A stretch of DNA of 64,000 nucleotides, from the NCBI RefSeq assembly GCF_042429435.1, contig NZ_JBHMAF010000150.1. One strand, 5' to 3'. The stretch is from Ectobacillus funiculus (GTDB taxonomy: Bacteria > Bacillota > Bacilli > Bacillales > Bacillaceae_G). The stretch's first letter is position 1, and each line of letters begins with the position of its first letter. Shown here one piece after another: positions 20,836 to 29,775 of the stretch. The notes beneath the pieces were generated by a model. The model saw nothing but the letters and a program-made list of their open reading frames with translations. It made no database searches and was not told the DNA's origin. The position numbers and the translations under genes are program-made.

Positions 20836-21390
20836 ACAAGTTAAGTTCCCTCTTCTCTAGTAATGGAAGATCTTGCATTCATCCATAGCAAAGATGTCTC
20901 GAAGAAAGTAAGACGTAAATCACACCAATTCTGTTACCGCAAGTTATTAGAATGTATGGCAGCATTATGCGTTCGCTATGGAGTAAAACGGATACAAGTA
21001 AAACTGCAATTTACTTCTGTGATTGGAAGATTGAAATATCAAACTCGTTTCCGGGTCAACGTTCATTCGGCCGCTGCTTTAGTCATAGGAAAACGGGCGA
21101 TTCCTGGGCTTCGTGAAACGGTCCCTAAGAAATTATTGTGTTTGTTAACGGAAAAACAATTGGAAACATTCCATGAACAAAATGAATGGAAGCAATGAAG
21201 TACCTTACAAAAACAAGCAACCAAACTGCTGAAAAAACAAGGTGCAGCTTTCTACCAGTGGCATGATTACAAAAAACGTGTATATCAGGCTCTTGTAACA
21301 CCAAAGGCAAGAAAAACAAAGTCTTCAAACAAGAAAAGAGAAACGAAGGCTTCTTTTGACACCATCATTGTACATCCGATTGCTGAGTAA
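20836..21390 (+). pseudogene. TnpB-related RuvC-type nuclease, C-terminal remnant
   Basis: Open frame including LVMEDLAFIHSKDVSKKVRRKS, corresponding to the second RuvC acidic motif region (VMEDL). FTSVIGRLKYQTRFRVNVHSAAALVIGKRAIPG follows, a block I recognise from TnpB-related IS200/IS605 accessory proteins without a zinc finger. A TGA interrupts the frame after NEWKQ at about 21196. The same frame continues (STLQKQATKLLKKQGAAFYQWHDYKKRVYQALVTPKAR) to a TAA at 21390. The N-terminal half is missing, so it is inactive. Confidence 0.7.
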
Positions 21391-21489
21391 GGTGCACTGA
21401 TAGCACAGATCGTTTTCATAGATACATGATTCAAACAGATCCCTCCCTAGCTGGAACATCGTGAAGAAGGCTATAGGGAGATCCTGACA

Positions 21490-21640
21490 GGGACAGGTTA
21501 CACCTGTAATAAGGAACAAGAAATATCCCTTATTGACTGAGCGAGAGCGGTCCCCTAGTGTGCAATCCTGTGGGCACACGTCTTCGAAAGGGGATATAAA
21601 ACTTCTAGTTTCGTGCATAACGATAACTTTTGGTAAGTTT
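21490..21640 (+). ncRNA. Structured tail of the TnpB remnant, possible omega-RNA/right-end relic
   Basis: Downstream of the TnpB remnant are nested hairpins. ACAGG/CCTGT lies at 21492-21506. An outer stem TCCCCT (21551-21556)/AGGGGA (21589-21594) encloses GTGTGC (21558-21563)/GCACAC (21574-21579). TnpB genes characteristically carry their guide RNA over the 3' end and element right end. Position and folding fit, but no intact element remains to prove it. Confidence 0.4.
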
Positions 21641-21770
21641 TTTGAACCAGGTGTATACAATCTACTTCATATTGAATTTATAGTATTATAGTGTTAAACT
21701 GTTATAGTTTACTGATATATTAATGCATGAAAGCAAAATAACGTTCAATTAAAGGTGGTATTGTACAAAC

Positions 21771-22553
21771 ATGAAACAGTTAGCAACTATTATCTTAGTA
21801 ATAGCAGCGGTATTCACAGTTATCGCCGGTTGCTCTAAATCACCGGAAACAGCTGAGAAAACGAACAATACGCTGGTAATCGGAATCGATGATAAATTTG
21901 CACCGATGGGATTCCGAGATGAAAATAATGAAATTGTTGGGTTTGACATTGACTATGCGAAAGCAGCTGCGGAAAAGATGGGAAAAGAAGTCAAATTTCA
22001 ACCGATTGATTGGCAAACAAAAGAAGCTGAGCTAAGCAGCGGCCGAATTGATCTTATTTGGAACGGGTATACCATTACAGATGCACGTAAAAAGAAAGTT
22101 CTGTTCACAAAACCTTATTTAAAGAATGCTCAGGTTGTTGTTACGTTAGCTGACTCCAAAATTACTAAATTAGCTGACTTAGAAGGAAAGGTTGTAGGTC
22201 TTCAATCACTTTCTTCAGCATCGGATGCCTTGAATGCTGATCCAATCAAATCTAAAATCAAGACGGTAACAGAATTTTCCGATAATGTTTCTGCCTTAAA
22301 CGACTTAAAAAGTGGGCGTTTGGATGCAGTCATTATTGATGAAATTGTGATTGATTATTATATGACGAAAGAAAAAAGCACATTTAAGGTGCTAGATGAG
22401 TCTCTTGCTCCAGAAGAGTATGGAATAGGCGTCAAAAAAGGAAATGAAGAATTATTGAAACAACTTCAAACAGCGCTTGATAAGCTAAATGAAGACGGCA
22501 CGGCCGCTGAAATTTCGAAAAAGTGGTTTGGTGAAGATAAAGTATTAAAGTAA
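21771..22553 (+). CDS. Polar amino-acid ABC transporter substrate-binding lipoprotein
   Basis: 260 residues. The signal peptide ends in a lipobox (VIAGC, Cys at about residue 21). The mature part is a family 3 solute-binding protein: LVIGIDDKFAPMGFRDENNEIVGFDIDYAKA, SGRIDLIWNGYTITDARKKKVLFTKPY and LNEDGTAAEISKKWFGED. It delivers a polar amino acid or cystine-like ligand to the permease and ATPase encoded just downstream. A hairpin with a T-run sits between this gene and the permease gene, fitting the usual excess of binding protein over membrane components. Ligand cannot be assigned. Confidence 0.92.
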   Translation: MKQLATIILVIAAVFTVIAGCSKSPETAEKTNNTLVIGIDDKFAPMGFRDENNEIVGFDIDYAKAAAEKMGKEVKFQPIDWQTKEAELSSGRIDLIWNGYTITDARKKKVLFTKPYLKNAQVVVTLADSKITKLADLEGKVVGLQSLSSASDALNADPIKSKIKTVTEFSDNVSALNDLKSGRLDAVIIDEIVIDYYMTKEKSTFKVLDESLAPEEYGIGVKKGNEELLKQLQTALDKLNEDGTAAEISKKWFGEDKVLK

Positions 22554-22566
22554 TAATGAATATAAG

Positions 22567-22605
22567 ACAAAACAGGTTTTCCTTTGGAAACCCTGTTTTG
22601 TTTTT
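22567..22605 (+). terminator. Intra-operon attenuator/terminator after the binding-protein gene
   Basis: A 14-bp stem with one G-T pair (22569-22582 with 22586-22599), three-base loop TTT, and tail GTTTTT. The ribosome site GGAGG of the permease gene follows immediately. It should reduce transcription into the permease and ATPase genes. Confidence 0.8.
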
Positions 22606-22619
22606 GGAGGAATCTCTTT

Positions 22620-23279
22620 ATGTCTTTTGATTATGTTACTTCAATTCTTGCACCCCTTTTGGAAGGGGCACAAATGACAATCCTCTTATTTTTGATTGCC
22701 ATTGTAGTGTCAATTCCGCTAGGGTTCTTATTAACACTCGCTATAAAGAGCCAATTTAAACCTCTTTCCCTGTTTGCTCAGGGCTATGTTTATCTGCTGC
22801 GCGGAACCCCGCTCTTGCTCCAGCTGTTATTTATCTGTTTCGGGCTGCCGATGCTGCCTGTAGTTGGCGAATATTTGGTACTGGATCGTTTTGTCGCTGC
22901 CTGTATTGGTTTTATTTTAAACTATGCAGCCTACTTTGCAGAAATCTTTCGCGGTGGTCTCCTTGCTATTGATAAAGGACAATATGAGGCGTCTCAGGTT
23001 CTCGGCTTAAACAAATGGCAGACAATGTTAAAGATTATCCTGCCGCAAATGTTCCGCATTGCCCTGCCAGCCGTAGCAAACGAATCTGTCACACTCGTTA
23101 AGGATACGGCGCTGCTTTATGCGGTTGCTGTACCTGAATTGCTGCACTTTGCCCAAACGGCTGTTAACCGCGACTTTACTATTATGCCATTTTTCCTTGC
23201 CGGTCTTATTTATTTGTTCATGACCCTCGTATTAACGTTGTTCTTTAAATGGCTTGAGAACCGGTTCAAATTTGAATAA
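22620..23279 (+). CDS. Amino-acid ABC transporter permease
   Basis: 219 residues from the ATG at 22620, chosen because GGAGG lies nine bases upstream; an upstream in-frame start would overlap the terminator hairpin. HisM/GlnP-type permease with about five membrane segments. The N-terminal LLEGAQMTILLFLIAIVVSIPLG, the YLLRGTPLLLQL motif, and the EAA loop GQYEASQVLGLNKWQTMLKIILPQ that contacts the ATPase are all present. Middle gene of the binding protein-permease-ATPase operon. Confidence 0.93.
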   Translation: MSFDYVTSILAPLLEGAQMTILLFLIAIVVSIPLGFLLTLAIKSQFKPLSLFAQGYVYLLRGTPLLLQLLFICFGLPMLPVVGEYLVLDRFVAACIGFILNYAAYFAEIFRGGLLAIDKGQYEASQVLGLNKWQTMLKIILPQMFRIALPAVANESVTLVKDTALLYAVAVPELLHFAQTAVNRDFTIMPFFLAGLIYLFMTLVLTLFFKWLENRFKFE

Positions 23280-23294
23280 GAAGGAGTGATGAAT

Positions 23295-24041
23295 ATGGCG
23301 ATCATTGAGGTATCCAATTTAAAAAAGTCGTACGGTAAGCTTGATGTATTAAAACAAATTACCTTTGATGTAAATAAAAACGATGTAGTAGCAGTCATCG
23401 GTCCTTCTGGTTCTGGCAAAAGCACGATGCTTCGCAGTCTGATCCACCTTGAAGAAATTGACGGCGGCAGCATTTGTGTGTCCGGCAATCATATGGTGAA
23501 AGATGGCGTATACGCAAAGCCTCATGAGATTAAACAAATCACAGGAAAAATGGGAATGGTGTTTCAGCATTTTAACCTCTTTCCTCATCTGACTGTCAAA
23601 GAAAACTTGGAGCTTGCTCCGAAAATGCTAAAAAAGGAAACTTCGGCTGAGATTCAGCAGCGAAGCCAAGAGCTGTTAGAAAAAATCGGCCTCTCTAACC
23701 GGGCAGCAGCCTATCCTGCGAACCTGTCTGGTGGTCAAAAACAAAGGGTTGCCATTGCAAGGGCGCTGATGATGAACCCGGAAATCTTGTTGTTTGATGA
23801 GCCTACCTCAGCCTTGGATCCAGAATTAACTGGTGAAGTATTACAAGTAATGAAGGATCTTGCACAAGAGCAAATGACAATGATTGTCGTAACCCATGAG
23901 ATGGGCTTTGCCAAGGAAGTTGCAAATAAGGTCATGTTCATGGACAATGGAGAAGTTGTCGAATCTGGTTCCCCTGAACAGCTGTTTATGAAACCGCAAT
24001 TTGAACGGACAAAAACGTTCCTAAACCGCAGTTTGAAATAA
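23295..24041 (+). CDS. Amino-acid ABC transporter ATP-binding protein
   Basis: 248 residues from MAIIEVSNLKKSYG; AAGGAG eight bases upstream supports this start over two earlier in-frame codons. Walker A GPSGSGKST, signature LSGGQKQR, Walker B ILLFDEPTSALD and the switch histidine VVTHEM are all intact. GlnQ/HisP class energising subunit. A strong terminator closes the operon at 24148-24183. Confidence 0.95.
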   Translation: MAIIEVSNLKKSYGKLDVLKQITFDVNKNDVVAVIGPSGSGKSTMLRSLIHLEEIDGGSICVSGNHMVKDGVYAKPHEIKQITGKMGMVFQHFNLFPHLTVKENLELAPKMLKKETSAEIQQRSQELLEKIGLSNRAAAYPANLSGGQKQRVAIARALMMNPEILLFDEPTSALDPELTGEVLQVMKDLAQEQMTMIVVTHEMGFAKEVANKVMFMDNGEVVESGSPEQLFMKPQFERTKTFLNRSLK

Positions 24042-24147
24042 TTGCTGCCGCGTTTTGAGACGAGCAAGCAATCACAAAGATTGCTTCATAGATTTATACC
24101 TCAATTAGATTCAATATGTAATCCAAATCGGTTTTTCTACATTTTCA

Positions 24148-24183
24148 GGCAGATTTCACCCGTTTGTGAAATCTGCCCTTTTT
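24148..24183 (+). terminator. Terminator of the amino-acid ABC operon
   Basis: Perfect 12-bp stem (GGCAGATTTCAC with GTGAAATCTGCC), six-base loop, then CTTTTT. Confidence 0.9.
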
Positions 24184-24248
24184 CGCTTAAAGTGTAAGGA
24201 AACATTTAAAAGGCGGGAGCGCAAAGTACCCCCACCTTTTATCAACAG

Positions 24249-24290
24249 TCCCTAATTGCTAGCTTTTTTGTTTAACTATTGGAGTGTAAT
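24249..24290. repeat. Degenerate palindromic repeat, copy 1
   Basis: CCCTAATTGCTAGC, a T-run loop, then GTTTAACTATTGGAG. It resembles the better conserved copy at 26094-26139, including the shared TAGCTTTTTT loop and TAACNATTGG arm. Confidence 0.5.
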
Positions 24291-24402
24291 CCAAAATTCT
24301 TCTTTCCTCGGTTTTCCTTTTACTCTATATAAAATTACATAAGTTAAAAAGCCCTGTTCCCCATCCAGTAGGTAATCACAACAACATTTTGTTGAACTGT
24401 GT

Positions 24403-24654
24403 TTACATAATCAGACAAGATGTATAACTAATGGGAGCGATTTTCGAAATTTTATATTCTGTTACCCACCGTCTTGTTTGCTTATCTTTACATTGCACAA
24501 GTATTTTTTTATCTGTTTGGAGTACTCTTTCTCTCCGTTCTTCTCCGCTTAAGTTAATAGGTATGACCCTTTTCCCCTGCCCTTTATGATCTAACAATGA
24601 GTGTTGGCCAAAAAGCTGCCCAAGCCAAAAGTTTGCGTAATTATTTTGATCCAA
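24403..24654 (-). CDS. Small hypothetical protein
   Basis: 83 residues beginning MDQNNYANFWLGQLFGQHSL from a TTG codon, with GAGGGG seven bases upstream. Charged middle (GEERRERVLQTDKK), no membrane segment or known motif. Coding status rests only on the ribosome site and an uninterrupted frame. I do not recognise it. Confidence 0.35.
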   Translation of the reverse strand: MDQNNYANFWLGQLFGQHSLLDHKGQGKRVIPINLSGEERRERVLQTDKKILVQCKDKQTRRWVTEYKISKIAPISYTSCLIM

Positions 24655-24859
24655 AGTAACCCCTCTCTCATGCAGTTAAGAATTGTATGAACAGTACATT
24701 CTATTCAAAGGGGATTAAATAGGGTTCTGGTGCAAATATAATTTTTGGGAAACATATCCACTAGGTACTTGGTACTTTTTCTCTAGCGTTGAGTATATAT
24801 TCTTGTTACTATATTTAATGATGATTTGATGAATTTTTAAAGGGATGGAGAGTAACAGA

Positions 24860-26053
24860 ATGAAAAAACGATTATTTCCATTACTATTGATTCTAGTAAT
24901 GGTACTCACAGCTTGTAATAACAAGGTAACAATTCAGAACACAGCGGAGAAAAAACAAACTGTTGAAAAACCAAAAGTAAAAGAGACGGACCCATTTAAC
25001 GAAGCATCATTCCTACGAGATCCAAGTAAAACATATACATATGAATATAGTAATGGATACGTTTCAACTGAAACAATTGAAAAAGATAATGGCAGTGAAC
25101 AAATATGGAATATGGACTTAGGTGAATCCGGTACACAGCAAAATATTTATCAGGAGAGTAATGAGGGTCTTTTTGTTGGGATTGTCGATAGTGAAGGCTA
25201 CACTGCGATTGTTTATCCTATTAAAATTGGTGCTTCATGGGAAGTATGTACGGACCCAGAGAATTGCACCAATTATAAAATCGCTGAACTACTAAACTCT
25301 TATCAAACACTAGCAGGGAAATTTGAACATATTGTGGTGATTGAAGCAGACGATGGGGGCCGTACATACTATGCGAAAAATATCGGTCTGCTTGCATATA
25401 TTGATAAGAATGGAGCGGTCATTTCACAGCTGAAATCACTGCAAGAGTCCGGAAATGAAGCCGCACAACCATCAAAAATTGATCCCACAAAAGAAGTATA
25501 TAATTGGGATAATGTGAAGGATACAAATGGGAAGAGCGCAAATGTGAAAATCGTGGCCGAGCAAGATAAGACGTATCTTTCAGATATGTCTTGGGCAGGT
25601 GCACAGGAAGGGGACACTATTCGCGAAGGTAGCTATAAACTGTTGATTAACGACATCCCTCAAGACGTTAAAATTGGAGATTGGGTGTTTAACATGAACA
25701 AGAACAGCGGTGAGGTGATTGGAGATGCTCCAAACCTAATCGTTGTGAATCAGACGGAGTCCTCCAATTCTTATAGTAGCAAGATATTCTATATCCATGA
25801 TGGAAAAATGGTGGAAGTGAAAAACTCTGATGGCACCAGCGGCTTTTCTCACAGCGGAGACCATGTTTATCCAATCAGTAAGGATACCTTCATCATCTCC
25901 TGGTACAATAACGCTGATGTTGAAACCTACTACGAAGTATTTACATATAAGATTGTCGACTTCGCATCTGGAAAAACCAATCTGATTAAAGAAGAACAAG
26001 TAAGCCTAGATAAATCTGAAGCCTTTTTTGCACCGCTAAAGAAATATAGATAA
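24860..26053 (+). CDS. Hypothetical lipoprotein
   Basis: 397 residues from MKKRLFPLLLILVMVLTACN; GGAGAG eight bases upstream decides this start. The lipobox LTAC directs lipidation at about Cys19. The N-terminal half contains TYEYSNGYVSTETIEKDNG and a section about input and conversion (YPIKIGASWEVC, YAKNIGLLAYIDKNG). The C-terminal half (KIFYIHDGKMVEVKNSDGT, FIISWYNNADVETYYEVFTY) resembles beta-propeller-like or repeated beta-sheet lipoproteins of Bacillus. Function unknown. It stands alone between two copies of a palindromic repeat. Confidence 0.75.
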   Translation: MKKRLFPLLLILVMVLTACNNKVTIQNTAEKKQTVEKPKVKETDPFNEASFLRDPSKTYTYEYSNGYVSTETIEKDNGSEQIWNMDLGESGTQQNIYQESNEGLFVGIVDSEGYTAIVYPIKIGASWEVCTDPENCTNYKIAELLNSYQTLAGKFEHIVVIEADDGGRTYYAKNIGLLAYIDKNGAVISQLKSLQESGNEAAQPSKIDPTKEVYNWDNVKDTNGKSANVKIVAEQDKTYLSDMSWAGAQEGDTIREGSYKLLINDIPQDVKIGDWVFNMNKNSGEVIGDAPNLIVVNQTESSNSYSSKIFYIHDGKMVEVKNSDGTSGFSHSGDHVYPISKDTFIISWYNNADVETYYEVFTYKIVDFASGKTNLIKEEQVSLDKSEAFFAPLKKYR

Positions 26054-26093
26054 ATTGATAGGTAACCATTAAAAAGGCAAACTTGATTCTGAA

Positions 26094-26139
26094 CTGCACC
26101 CCAATCGTTAGCTTTTTTTGTCTAACAATTGGGGTGCAG
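26094..26139. repeat. Palindromic repeat, copy 2
   Basis: Arms 26094-26111 (CTGCACCCCAATCGTTAG) and 26122-26139 pair with one mismatch around a T-run loop. The outer sequence TGAACTGCACCCC and its mirror GGGGTGCAG resemble terminal repeats of IS3/IS150-type elements abutted with only about ten bases between. It may alternatively act as a terminator for the upstream lipoprotein gene. Confidence 0.55.
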
Positions 26140-26144
26140 GCATG

Positions 26145-26276
26145 TCAACACCCATTTGGCAAAGCACATCCAGGTGCGATAATTAACCGATTGCTTGGAA
26201 TTTGATCAGAAGCTGCTTTTACACGATTGATCATGTGTGACAATAATTCGGTTCGGTCATTGATTCTGAAGTCATT
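26145..26276 (-). pseudogene. C-terminal fragment of a uroporphyrinogen-decarboxylase/methyltransferase-like gene
   Basis: Minus-strand frame reads NDRTELLSHMINRVKAASDQ and ends IPSNRLIIAPGCALPNGC before a TGA. The NRLIIAPGCALP ending is like that of URO-D/MetE-type barrel proteins. Only about 40 residues remain, abutting the stop of the chimeric gene upstream. Family assignment is from one motif. Confidence 0.4.
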
Positions 26277-27693
26277 TTCTCTCTCGACTAGTAAGATCAG
26301 TTTCTATTTCAACTTCAGCTAAATCAACCCATCTTTCTTCGGAATTCGAAAGATAAATAGCATCCAATGTCTTCATAACCGCTAGCCCATCTTTTCCCGT
26401 AATGATTGGTTCTGTATCATTTTCAATGGCATCAAGAAATTCTCCGACAATAGTGGTTGGTTCCATGACAGATTGGGGCAGTTCATTTGCAAAGGTATAA
26501 ACATTTTTTTCTCCATTTTCCTTCTCCACAATCACAGAATGTTTTTCCCCATATAGGGTAATCGCTCCTTCCGTGCCAAACAATTGAGTCATGCGGTCAT
26601 TACCGTTATAACTTGTTCGACTAGAAATAAGCACACCCCTTACCCCGTTTTGATATTCCAAAATAGTCATCGCATTATCATCACCCGTTGCTTTTAAATT
26701 TGGATTTAACTTTGTTAAATAAGCGAATACTCTTTTAACATCTGAGCCGATGAAATAGCGCATTAAGTCAATTCGATGGGAGCCCACTTCGGAAATAGAA
26801 CTTTTCCAATCTTCACTGACGGACTCCTCTTTATCACCAACACCTAGGAATGTACGAAAGGTCAACAGTTTTCCAATTTCATTTCGATCCAGCAGTTCTT
26901 TAGCTTTAATATGGGGCCTGTATAACCTTTGGGCATGAGCAATCATCAGCTTTTTGCCGCTTTTTATGGCTGCTTCTGTCATGATTTTGGCCTCGATTGC
27001 ATTGACTGAAAGTGGCTTTTCACAAAGAACATGCTTCCCAGCTGCTAATGCACTCATGGTTAACTGGAAATGAGAGGGGGCAGGAGTGCTAATGATAACG
27101 GCATCCACTAAATCATCTTCCCAAATTTCCTCCAGTGTCTGAAAGGCTTTGCCCATAATATCAATAAATCCAATTGTGAAGGCAATTGCTCCTTCATGAA
27201 AAAGTGCGATTAATGCATTGCCAAGGTTCGGAAGGGCAATCACAAAGCATTGTGGAAGGATGATTCTTATAAACGTCTGCATGCCGCTTAACCCAATACT
27301 TACCCCTGCTTCATATTGACCTTTATCTAACGATTCATAGGCTGAGCGCATTACTTCAGCCATAGCTGCCGCAAATAATAATGAAAGTGTAATAATCACG
27401 AATATCCCTTTGTAAATTTCATTCAGATTAAGGCCAAGTCCATTTAGAAGTTGTGGCAGTCCATAATAGACGATAAATAGTAACACAACGGCGGGAGTAC
27501 ATCTCAATAGATTGGTGTATCCATAACCGATGATTCTCCAAAATCTATGCTTACTTAATTTTGCGGCAGCCACCAACAAGCCAAGCAGCACACTAAAAAC
27601 TAAGGAGATGATCATAATCAATATGGTTTCCCCAAGATAAGGGAGAATTTCAGGAAAATGATGAAAAACATATGAAAAATCAAAATCTATCAT
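26272..27693 (-). pseudogene. Chimeric gene: amino-acid ABC permease fused to Gfo/Idh/MocA oxidoreductase
   Basis: A single open frame of 473 residues made of two incomplete proteins. Residues 1 to about 184 are a TcyL/HisM-type permease (LRCTPAVVLLFIVYYGLP; EAA loop GQYEAGVSIGLSGMQTFIRI) cut after AFTIGFIDIMGKA, losing its last membrane segment. From about 185 (QTLEEIWEDDLVDAVIISTP) it is a Gfo/Idh/MocA protein with the CEKPLS motif and C-terminal domain, but without the GxGxxG Rossmann start. The junction is near 27141. No ATPase gene accompanies it. Either product is probably non-functional, although translation through the join is possible. It follows its cognate binding-protein gene. Confidence 0.85.
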
Positions 27694-27736
27694 TAGGATG
27701 GCCTACCCTCCTTTTCTCCACATTGATTTAAAGACC

Positions 27737-27773
27737 CCTCTTCAGATACAGTATTTAGGTACATCTGAAGAGG
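27737..27773 (-). promoter_or_regulatory. Inverted repeat between binding-protein and permease genes
   Basis: Perfect arms CCTCTTCAGAT and ATCTGAAGAGG with a 15-base loop, 17 bases past the binding-protein stop. The following tract on the minus strand has only short T-runs. It likely stabilises or attenuates the transcript, as at 22567-22605. Confidence 0.5.
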
Positions 27774-27789
27774 CTTAGTGAAGAATCTT

Positions 27790-28653
27790 TTATTCTACCA
27801 ATTTAATTGTATCCTCACCTAGATATTGAACTGCTAACTTGTTTAACGTTCCATCTTCTTTCAACCTTTTGATTACACTATCAAAATCATCTGCCAGTTG
27901 TTGCTCTTTATTATTGAAAAGGGGATATGTTTTAATTGCTGTGAATTGATTAAAGACTAATTTGCCATCCAAATTTTTATACGGTGCACCTTGTTCTTTT
28001 ACAGATTTCTCAAAAGCAGTTTTAATGGCCATAAATGCATCGTACCTCTTTTCCATAAGCCAAGCAGCCCAATCTAAGACGGTAAAATTCTCTGAGTTTT
28101 CCAGTTTGATAGGATCATCTGGATGTTCTTTGTTGTAATCTGTAATAACATTGTACTGTGCATTTTGTGGGGCAATTGGGATTAATTTTGCATTTGTTTT
28201 TGCTAGATCAGCTAAATTTTTAATCCTGTCTTTGTCTTCAGCTCGTACCACAAGTCCGGTTACACTTCCTCCAAAGAATTCTTTAGGATAAATATATTTT
28301 TTAGCTCTTTCTTCTGTATAGAACGCTCCCTTGGTACCTGCTTGATATTTTCCAGTTTGAACACCTATTAATAAATCATCATCTGTTGTAGCAACATATT
28401 TAAACTTATATTGTGGCAGTTCTTTATCTACTAGCTTCATTACTTCTATTTCATATCCAGCGGGATTACCATTTTTATCTTCGTAGTTTTGTGGTGCTTC
28501 ATTGTTAGCAAAGGCAATGGTAACAGTTTTTACATCTTGATTTCCCTTATTTCCTTCATCTGCAGAAGAGGAAACTTTATTGCTTGACGAGCAGCCTGAA
28601 ATAAAAAGTATCAACATTAAATTAAACGGAAAAATTTTCTTGAAATAACTCAT
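27790..28653 (-). CDS. Amino-acid (TcyJ/TcyK-like) ABC substrate-binding lipoprotein
   Basis: 287 residues. The signal peptide has lipobox ISGC (Cys21). A family 3 binding fold follows: TVTIAFANNEAPQNYEDKNG, GYEIEVMKLVDKELPQYKF, KYQAGTKGAFYTEERAKKYI, VFNQFTAIKTYPLFNNKEQQ. It resembles the duplicated cystine-binding proteins of the B. subtilis ytm operon. Its permease is the truncated chimeric gene downstream and no ATPase is present, so it is now probably an orphan. Substrate assignment is tentative. Confidence 0.88.
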   Translation of the reverse strand: MSYFKKIFPFNLMLILFISGCSSSNKVSSSADEGNKGNQDVKTVTIAFANNEAPQNYEDKNGNPAGYEIEVMKLVDKELPQYKFKYVATTDDDLLIGVQTGKYQAGTKGAFYTEERAKKYIYPKEFFGGSVTGLVVRAEDKDRIKNLADLAKTNAKLIPIAPQNAQYNVITDYNKEHPDDPIKLENSENFTVLDWAAWLMEKRYDAFMAIKTAFEKSVKEQGAPYKNLDGKLVFNQFTAIKTYPLFNNKEQQLADDFDSVIKRLKEDGTLNKLAVQYLGEDTIKLVE

Positions 28654-29184
28654 CCTACCTCATCTCCCTAACATTTTATTTTTAATAACATAGACACTTA
28701 AGAACTATTGATTAGTTTACGGGGGTTTAACCAAATATCTTATTCTTACACAAATGAATCACAACCTTTTCAATTGACTGCTATGATTGGTAGTCTTTTT
28801 CTTTATTGATGATTTTAATTGGATCCAATCAAAAATAGGTATAATAAAAATCTGCATACAACAAGTTAAACATATTAAACACATGTGTTTAGTCGGAATG
28901 AAATAAATACAAAAGCCCCCTGTTCTCATGAAATATAGAAAGGGGCCTTCGGTAGTCCGATCAGCATTTTTATTATATTTAAAACAATTCTTCTAACTTT
29001 AAAAACCACTTTATTTGAATGAAATATTAATATTCAATTAGTATTTTATTCCTACTTTTCCAATTAGTCAAGTAAGGATTTGGCTTTTTTATTTTTTAAT
29101 AATTTAGATAAATTATTATTAACGAGTACAGTATAGTCATCCGATTTAGCTTCTTTTTTTGAATAAAATTAGGTTATTGTCCCT
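28654..29184. other. AT-rich intergenic region
   Basis: No gene seen. It contains the upstream region of the binding-protein gene and an imperfect GC-rich hairpin at 28911-28950 (AAAGCCCC with GGGGCCTT) that may terminate transcription. Confidence 0.5.
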
Positions 29185-29775
29185 TTAATGATGGGAATGC
29201 TCATACATTTTGCTTTCCACAGGGCGATCATCAATCTGCTTTCTAACATAATTACCATTATAAAAAGCGGCTATTAATACAATAACTGATAAAATAACCA
29301 TCATGGATATTAAAGTGTAAGAATTAATAATAGTCGGAGCTTTATCACTACTTTTTCTTACAATATTACTAATTAGAAGAAAGATTAAAGATGCAACAAT
29401 AATATATAGGAAATCCATAAACACTAACATTATCTGATATTTCCCTGAAGGCAGCATTACTCCCAGCATTGCCCCCATCATGCTACCCATAAGTGCAGCT
29501 ACCATTCCTTCAATTGTAACCAATAAGCCTAACTTGTTGCCTAAAAAATATCCAACAATCAAACTTGAAATGACTGCAATCATCGTTGAAGTAGTTAAAT
29601 TATTGTTATAAACAATGCCAGAGATTAATCCAATAACCAAACTAGATACCATTCCCAATGACATCACTATAATCATCCCTGTCGTTCCTGTTAATTTATC
29701 TGTATTGAAATAAATTTTGCAAATCAAGTAAGCAGTATAACCTAATACTATTAAGATACTTATAATTAATAACAT
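29185..29775 (-). CDS. Hypothetical multi-pass membrane protein with glycine zipper and His tail
   Basis: 196 residues with about five to six hydrophobic segments. One is a glycine/methionine-rich stretch (GMVAALMGSMMGAMLGVML) suited to tight helix packing. The C terminus ends MYEHSHH, a possible metal-binding tail. Similar small Bacillus membrane proteins are uncharacterised. It stands alone, flanked by long non-coding stretches. Confidence 0.7.
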   Translation of the reverse strand: MLLIISILIVLGYTAYLICKIYFNTDKLTGTTGMIIVMSLGMVSSLVIGLISGIVYNNNLTTSTMIAVISSLIVGYFLGNKLGLLVTIEGMVAALMGSMMGAMLGVMLPSGKYQIMLVFMDFLYIIVASLIFLLISNIVRKSSDKAPTIINSYTLISMMVILSVIVLIAAFYNGNYVRKQIDDRPVESKMYEHSHH

